Shown piece by piece: positions 5,725-9,048 of a stretch of 9,048 nt of DNA (position 1 is its first letter; every line of letters begins with the position of its first letter). The notes under the pieces were generated by a model, which saw only the letters and a program-made list of their open reading frames with translations, made no database searches and was not told the origin of the DNA. Both the position numbers and the translations under genes were made by a program. The DNA comes from Patescibacteria group bacterium UBA6130 (GTDB taxonomy: Bacteria; Patescibacteriota; Microgenomatia; UBA12405; UBA6130): the NCBI GenBank assembly GCA_002428285.1, contig DIVO01000025.1, positions 1 through 9,048 on the forward strand, written 5' to 3'.

Positions 5725-6302
5725 ATAGGAAATTTTTCTAAAGTTGTATAGATTGCGCCTTTATTGGTAATCTTGCTCTCAATCATCTCAAATTGAGTAA
5801 CAGTAAAAACCTGTTTATTTTCTAAAAGCTTATTGGCTTTTTCGACCAATTTCCCATCAATCTCGATTGGCTCTTTGGCTTTTGCAATCGTTACATGTGG
5901 CATAAAAAAACTTTCAGAATACAAACCTGCTTTCTTAGCCTGTTTGGAAATTTCTTTAACAAGCATTTCCAACACCTGCACCTCTCCGCCAACATCTACC
6001 CAAAAAGTTTTTGGGGTTTTTATTGAAGGAAAAGCTCCAATTTTGTTTGGATACAAATTAAATCTTTTGCTGCTGCCAGCAACGTTAAACAAAATTCCCT
6101 TTAGTTTTTCAATTTTTTTCCTATCAATGTAACCGGCAAAAAATAAAGTAAGATGTAGAGAAGCTGGGTCAACCCATTTGACTCTTCTTTTGCCTAACTC
6201 GGTAAAAAGGGTTTCATCTATCTGGAATAATTTCTCACCCATTCGCCTGGGGAATCTGATTCCAACATAAATCCTTTTAGTGCTCATTTGTCTTTTATTC
6301 AT
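5718..6302 (-). CDS. thpR: RNA 2',3'-cyclic phosphodiesterase (2H family, LigT/ThpR)
   Basis: This two-histidine phosphoesterase opens 2',3'-cyclic phosphate ends of RNA; some members also show 2'-5' RNA ligase activity in vitro. From the ATG at 6302 it has 194 residues, close to the usual 180-190. Counted from the internal Met at 6287, the two catalytic HxTx motifs are HLTL (45-48) in LHLTLFFAG and HVTI (131-134) in MPHVTIAKAK, separated by a typical distance, and the N-terminal RIYVGIRFP matches the family's first strand. The ATG at 6302 is preferred because a GAGG (6312-6315) stands 9 nt upstream, giving an 8 bp overlap with the permease end. The ATG at 6287 (189 residues) is the alternative and fits the family N-terminus equally well. 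A still longer frame reaches 6371 but has no homologous sequence there. The physiological RNA substrate is unknown. Confidence 0.88.
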   Translation of the reverse strand: MNKRQMSTKRIYVGIRFPRRMGEKLFQIDETLFTELGKRRVKWVDPASLHLTLFFAGYIDRKKIEKLKGILFNVAGSSKRFNLYPNKIGAFPSIKTPKTFWVDVGGEVQVLEMLVKEISKQAKKAGLYSESFFMPHVTIAKAKEPIEIDGKLVEKANKLLENKQVFTVTQFEMIESKITNKGAIYTTLEKFPIK

Positions 6303-7503
6303 ATCTAAGAGCCTCAATAGGTGAGAGCATGGCTGCTTTTCTTGCCGGGGCAACACCAAAGACAATGCCAATTATTGAAGAAACCCCAAAAGACAATGCA
6401 ACCGACCACAAAGTAACATGTGAAGGAAAAAAGTTATTTATAAGAACTGACACTCCAAAGCCAATAACAACTCCAATCAACCCACCAAATAGAGACAGGG
6501 CTGTTGATTCGCATAAAAATTGAAACAGTATGTCTTTATAAGTTGCTCCTACCGCTTTTCTTAGTCCAATCTCTTTAATCCTTTCGGTTACGGATACAAA
6601 CATAATATTCATAATTCCAACACCTCCGACAACTAAAGATATCGCCGCAATTCCTGCTAAACCTAAAGTCAAAGTTCCTAGGATATTTCCTATTATTGAT
6701 AGTATTTGGGTCTGGTCGAAAACAGAAAAATCATCATCATATTTTCTTGACAGAACCACCCCTATCTCTTCTTTTGCTTTCTCAATCACTTCGTCTGAAG
6801 AGACTACCGCCACTAAGGTCAGAAAGTCATCCTGTCCTGTTATCTCAAAGGCTGTGGTGTAAGGAATATAGGCAACATTATCTATATTCTGCCCTAATCC
6901 GGCTGCGCCTTGTCCCATCTCTTCAACTAAACCGATTACCCGAAAACGGTCTTCCCCGATGGAAATAGTCTCTCCAATTGGACTATCTTCAGAAAACAAA
7001 TCTTTTTTAATCTGATATCCTACAACTGCGACTTTTGCCTTTCTATCTTCTTCAGCGCTGTTGAAAAATCTTCCCTCTACCAAGTTAATATTCATAGCTT
7101 TTTCTGCATCTACAGTTAAACCACTGACTTCGGAAAAAATTTCTTCCTTGCCGTAGGTTATCACATCACTCGCCTGAACCAAGGGAACAATCGTATCTAT
7201 TTCTTTAATAGTTTGCAAATCTCTTATGTCTTCAAATTCAAACCTAATAGTTCCTGAAGAAAATCCTTGAGCAAAATTTTGCCCTCCTTCTCCACTCTGA
7301 CCTGGAGTTATATAAATAAGATTAGATCCCAAACTTTCGAATTGACCTTTAATATAATGTTGTAAACCTGCGCCAATAGAAACCAAAAGGATAACACTAG
7401 TGACTCCAATTATTATTCCGAGCATGGTTAAAAAAGACCTAGTTTTATTCCTCTTGAGCTGAGTGAAGGATAATTTTATAAAGGGAGAAAAATTTAATTT
7501 CAT
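6295..7503 (-). CDS. MacB/FtsX-type ABC transporter permease
   Basis: This 402-residue inner-membrane subunit is of the MacB/LolC/YknZ type, which works as a mechanotransmission ABC transporter rather than a classical channel. Its layout is diagnostic: one N-terminal transmembrane helix (about 23-45, in the segment KRNKTRSFLTMLGIIIGV), a large extracytoplasmic MacB_PCD domain (about 46-270), then three C-terminal helices (about 275-302, 328-355 and 365-388) forming the FtsX domain. The loop ERIKEIGLRKAVGA (308-320) is the conserved coupling segment that contacts the ATPase, and the end ARKAAMLSPIEALRYE is typical of the family. Its ATGA overlaps the ATPase stop by 4 bp, and AAGGTGG (7514-7520) is a good ribosome-binding site. 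With the adjacent ATPase and HlyD-type adaptor it makes a MacAB/YknXYZ-like exporter. The substrate (peptide, toxin or lipid) cannot be told from sequence. Confidence 0.93.
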   Translation of the reverse strand: MKLNFSPFIKLSFTQLKRNKTRSFLTMLGIIIGVTSVILLVSIGAGLQHYIKGQFESLGSNLIYITPGQSGEGGQNFAQGFSSGTIRFEFEDIRDLQTIKEIDTIVPLVQASDVITYGKEEIFSEVSGLTVDAEKAMNINLVEGRFFNSAEEDRKAKVAVVGYQIKKDLFSEDSPIGETISIGEDRFRVIGLVEEMGQGAAGLGQNIDNVAYIPYTTAFEITGQDDFLTLVAVVSSDEVIEKAKEEIGVVLSRKYDDDFSVFDQTQILSIIGNILGTLTLGLAGIAAISLVVGGVGIMNIMFVSVTERIKEIGLRKAVGATYKDILFQFLCESTALSLFGGLIGVVIGFGVSVLINNFFPSHVTLWSVALSFGVSSIIGIVFGVAPARKAAMLSPIEALRYE

Positions 7504-8186
7504 AGAGATTTAACCACCTTTCCGTCTTTAAGATATATTTTTTTCTTTGCTAAAGCCGCTTGCTGAGGATTATGGCTAACTAAAATTAAAGTTTTATTTA
7601 GTTTTTTATTTAATTCAAGTAAAAGATCCATAATTTCCCCGCCGGATTTCGAATCTAAATTTCCTGTTGGTTCATCGGCTAAAATAATTTTCGGATCACA
7701 TATCAAAGCCCTAATTATTGCAACTCTTTGCTGTTCCCCTCCCGATAACTGATTGGGAAAATGATTCATTCTGTCTTCCAAATCAAACATGACAAAATGC
7801 TCAACCGCCCTCTTCCTTGCATCTTCCATATCAAGACTATCGTTGTACCAAGCCGGAAGAAGAACATTATCCATGGCTGAAGTACGGGATAATAGATTAA
7901 ATTGCTGAAAAACAAAACCAATTGTCTGATTTCTTAATCTTGCCAGTGAATCATCTGATAAACCAGAAATATCTTTGCCCAATAATTTTATCCGTCCATG
8001 TGAAGAACGGTCTAAAAGACCTATCATATTCAAAAGAGTTGATTTTCCAGACCCCGAATCTCCAATAATAGAAATAAAATCACCCTCCAAAATTTTAAAT
8101 GACACACGATCAAGGGCAGTAACCACGCTATCTCCCATCTGATATTTTTTACTGATTTTTTCCGCCTCGATTACAGAATTATTCAT
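7500..8186 (-). CDS. ABC transporter ATPase, MacB/LolD/YknY type
   Basis: This 228-residue stand-alone nucleotide-binding subunit powers the adjacent permease. Its Walker A is GDSGSGKST (42-50; Asp43 replaces the common Pro). The Q-loop lies in FVFQQFNLL (91-99), the signature is LSGGEQQRV (147-155), Walker B is ILADE (168-172) followed by PTGNLDSKSG, and the switch His205 lies in VSHNP. The FVFQQFNLL and PTGNLD blocks mark the LolD/MacB/FtsE subgroup rather than importer ATPases. The gene begins 14 bp after the adaptor stop without a visible Shine-Dalgarno and overlaps the permease by 4 bp, so the three exporter genes form one transcription unit. All catalytic residues are present and it is expected to be active. 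Confidence 0.95.
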   Translation of the reverse strand: MNNSVIEAEKISKKYQMGDSVVTALDRVSFKILEGDFISIIGDSGSGKSTLLNMIGLLDRSSHGRIKLLGKDISGLSDDSLARLRNQTIGFVFQQFNLLSRTSAMDNVLLPAWYNDSLDMEDARKRAVEHFVMFDLEDRMNHFPNQLSGGEQQRVAIIRALICDPKIILADEPTGNLDSKSGGEIMDLLLELNKKLNKTLILVSHNPQQAALAKKKIYLKDGKVVKSL

Positions 8187-8200
8187 TTATTTGAAGAGTG

Positions 8201-9048
8201 CTACTCCAACACAATCTCATCACCCTCATCTAAGCCTGACAATATTTCGACTCTCTCGTCAGTTTCCAAACCAATTGTTATATCTTTTTTAACTTTTTGG
8301 CCATTCTTCAAAACATATACCCAAACATTTTTTGTCCCATGTAACGGCTCAATGGGCAAAGAAAGCACATCTGCTTTCTTTTCTAAAACCACCTCTCCAT
8401 CACCCTCCATCCCCAATTTGAATTTTAAATCGCTATTGCCTTCATTAAAAGATACCTTAACCTCATACTTTGGACTTCCAGTAGCGGCAATTGGAGCAAA
8501 AGCCACATCAATAACTACACCTTGTTTACTATCGGCGAAAGCATCGAGATTAATTTCAACTGGCATGCCAACACTAATATCAGATATATCCTCTTCGTCA
8601 ACCTCAAGAGAGAAATATATGCTTTCAGGATCTATTACAACAAATCTTGCTTGCGAAGGGGTAATATTTACTCCAGCCAATGGTGAATCTGCCTCAACAA
8701 CTATGCCGCTAATAGGAGAGTATAGGGTGGAATTTTTTAGGGCAATATTAGCAAGTTCAACAGCGATAACTGAATTATCAACATTAAACTGGCTAGTTTC
8801 CAAATCCCTGCGAATTCCATCGCTCAATTCAAACCAATGATTCCAATAATCAATTTCGCCTGATGTTTGCTCAAAATCCCATCTGCTGATTAAATAATCA
8901 TTCAATTCTTTTTGCAGCTGTTTTTGTAACTCCTGCTTGTCTAAAGATGCAATTGCTTGAAATCTCTCAACCCTATCTCCCTGTTTAGCTCCTACCCAAA
9001 CAAGCCTTCCTGATGTTTGGAACTGCAATACTGCCTGTGTCCTGGCCG
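8201..9048 (-). CDS. HlyD/MacA-type adaptor (membrane fusion) protein, 5'-truncated
   Basis: This is the periplasmic or extracytoplasmic adaptor subunit partnering the MacB-like permease. The visible part has 281 residues and stays open to the window edge. A TTG codon at 9028 is not the start, because the family sequence continues upstream (visible ARTQAVLQFQ). In order: the first half of the lipoyl/barrel-sandwich domain (SGRLVWVGAKQGDRVERF), a short charged helical hairpin of about 65 residues with several Trp, the second lipoyl half (LYSPISGIVVEADSPLAGV), a beta-barrel domain with FSLEVDEEDISDISVGMPVE, and a membrane-proximal domain ending in LDEGDEIVLE. The missing N-terminus should carry the signal or membrane anchor. 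The hairpin is shorter than in Gram-negative MacA. It is the first gene of the exporter unit seen here. The adaptor assignment is firm; the substrate is unknown. Confidence 0.88.
   Translation of the reverse strand, partial: ARTQAVLQFQTSGRLVWVGAKQGDRVERFQAIASLDKQELQKQLQKELNDYLISRWDFEQTSGEIDYWNHWFELSDGIRRDLETSQFNVDNSVIAVELANIALKNSTLYSPISGIVVEADSPLAGVNITPSQARFVVIDPESIYFSLEVDEEDISDISVGMPVEINLDAFADSKQGVVIDVAFAPIAATGSPKYEVKVSFNEGNSDLKFKLGMEGDGEVVLEKKADVLSLPIEPLHGTKNVWVYVLKNGQKVKKDITIGLETDERVEILSGLDEGDEIVLE

Noticed and set aside
5718..6371. Longer thpR start at 6371
   Set aside because: The extra N-terminal residues have no family match and would overlap the permease gene by 77 bp; starts at 6302 or 6287 fit better.
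6696..6968. Plus-strand 90-codon frame inside the permease gene
   Set aside because: Low-complexity Leu/Ser/Arg-rich translation antisense to the MacB periplasmic domain; a shadow.
8352..8840. A 162-codon plus-strand open frame
   Set aside because: It lies antisense to the well-supported HlyD-type adaptor and its Ser/Thr-rich translation looks like an opposite-strand shadow.
8201..9028. Adaptor gene starting at the TTG at 9028
   Set aside because: The frame stays open to the window edge with family-like sequence, and the start would fall inside the lipoyl domain, so the gene is truncated instead.

Overview
The window is an AT-rich, gene-dense bacterial segment. Ten intact genes and one edge-truncated gene lie on the minus strand, and one edge-truncated gene lies on the plus strand. 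Compact proteins, 1-4 bp start/stop overlaps, an archaeal-type triosephosphate isomerase and a shortened phosphoglycerate kinase together suggest a small-genome lineage of the Candidate Phyla Radiation (Patescibacteria), perhaps Microgenomates-like. That placement is inference; there is no rRNA or marker tree here. Several genes (rpe, pgk, tpiA, the histidine phosphatase, trpS) end at TGA at the length expected for their families, so TGA is a stop. This argues against the TGA=Gly lineages such as Gracilibacteria and Absconditabacteria.

Layout in minus-strand transcription order, from high to low coordinates: (1) a tripartite MacAB/YknXYZ-like exporter, made of an HlyD-type adaptor (cut by the window edge), an ABC ATPase and a MacB/FtsX-type permease; (2) a small RNA 2',3'-cyclic phosphodiesterase (ThpR/LigT-type) that starts inside the end of the permease gene; (3) after a short non-coding gap with a heptamer dyad array and a consensus -10, tryptophanyl-tRNA synthetase, overlapped by a histidine-phosphatase gene; (4) after a 32 bp gap with an extended -10-like box, tpiA-rpiB-pgk, coupled by overlaps, then gap and rpe. 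At the low-coordinate end a plus-strand acylphosphatase (5' end outside the window) converges on rpe, and the two stop regions overlap by 17 bp.

The tpiA-pgk-gap block covers triose-phosphate interconversion and the glyceraldehyde-3-P to 3-phosphoglycerate steps. RpiB and Rpe interconvert ribose-5-P, ribulose-5-P and xylulose-5-P. The cluster therefore joins the non-oxidative pentose-phosphate pool to lower glycolysis. The neighbouring histidine phosphatase is a candidate, but unproven, phosphoglycerate mutase. The acylphosphatase could in principle act on 1,3-bisphosphoglycerate, the intermediate shared by Gap and Pgk.

I see no CRISPR array, mobile element, tRNA or rRNA, and no clearly novel multi-gene system. 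The unusual points are enzyme-level and regulatory. GAPDH lacks the NAD-selecting Asp and carries the Ser typical of NADP-type enzymes. Rpe has Gln in place of a metal-binding His. RpiB has Asp in place of a conserved active-site His. PGK lacks roughly 50 residues of its nucleotide-binding domain. Two -10-like boxes lie exactly 8 nt before ATG codons, suggesting leaderless transcripts. Three alternating copies of a heptamer lie upstream of trpS. No stretch over 300 bases lacks a gene.
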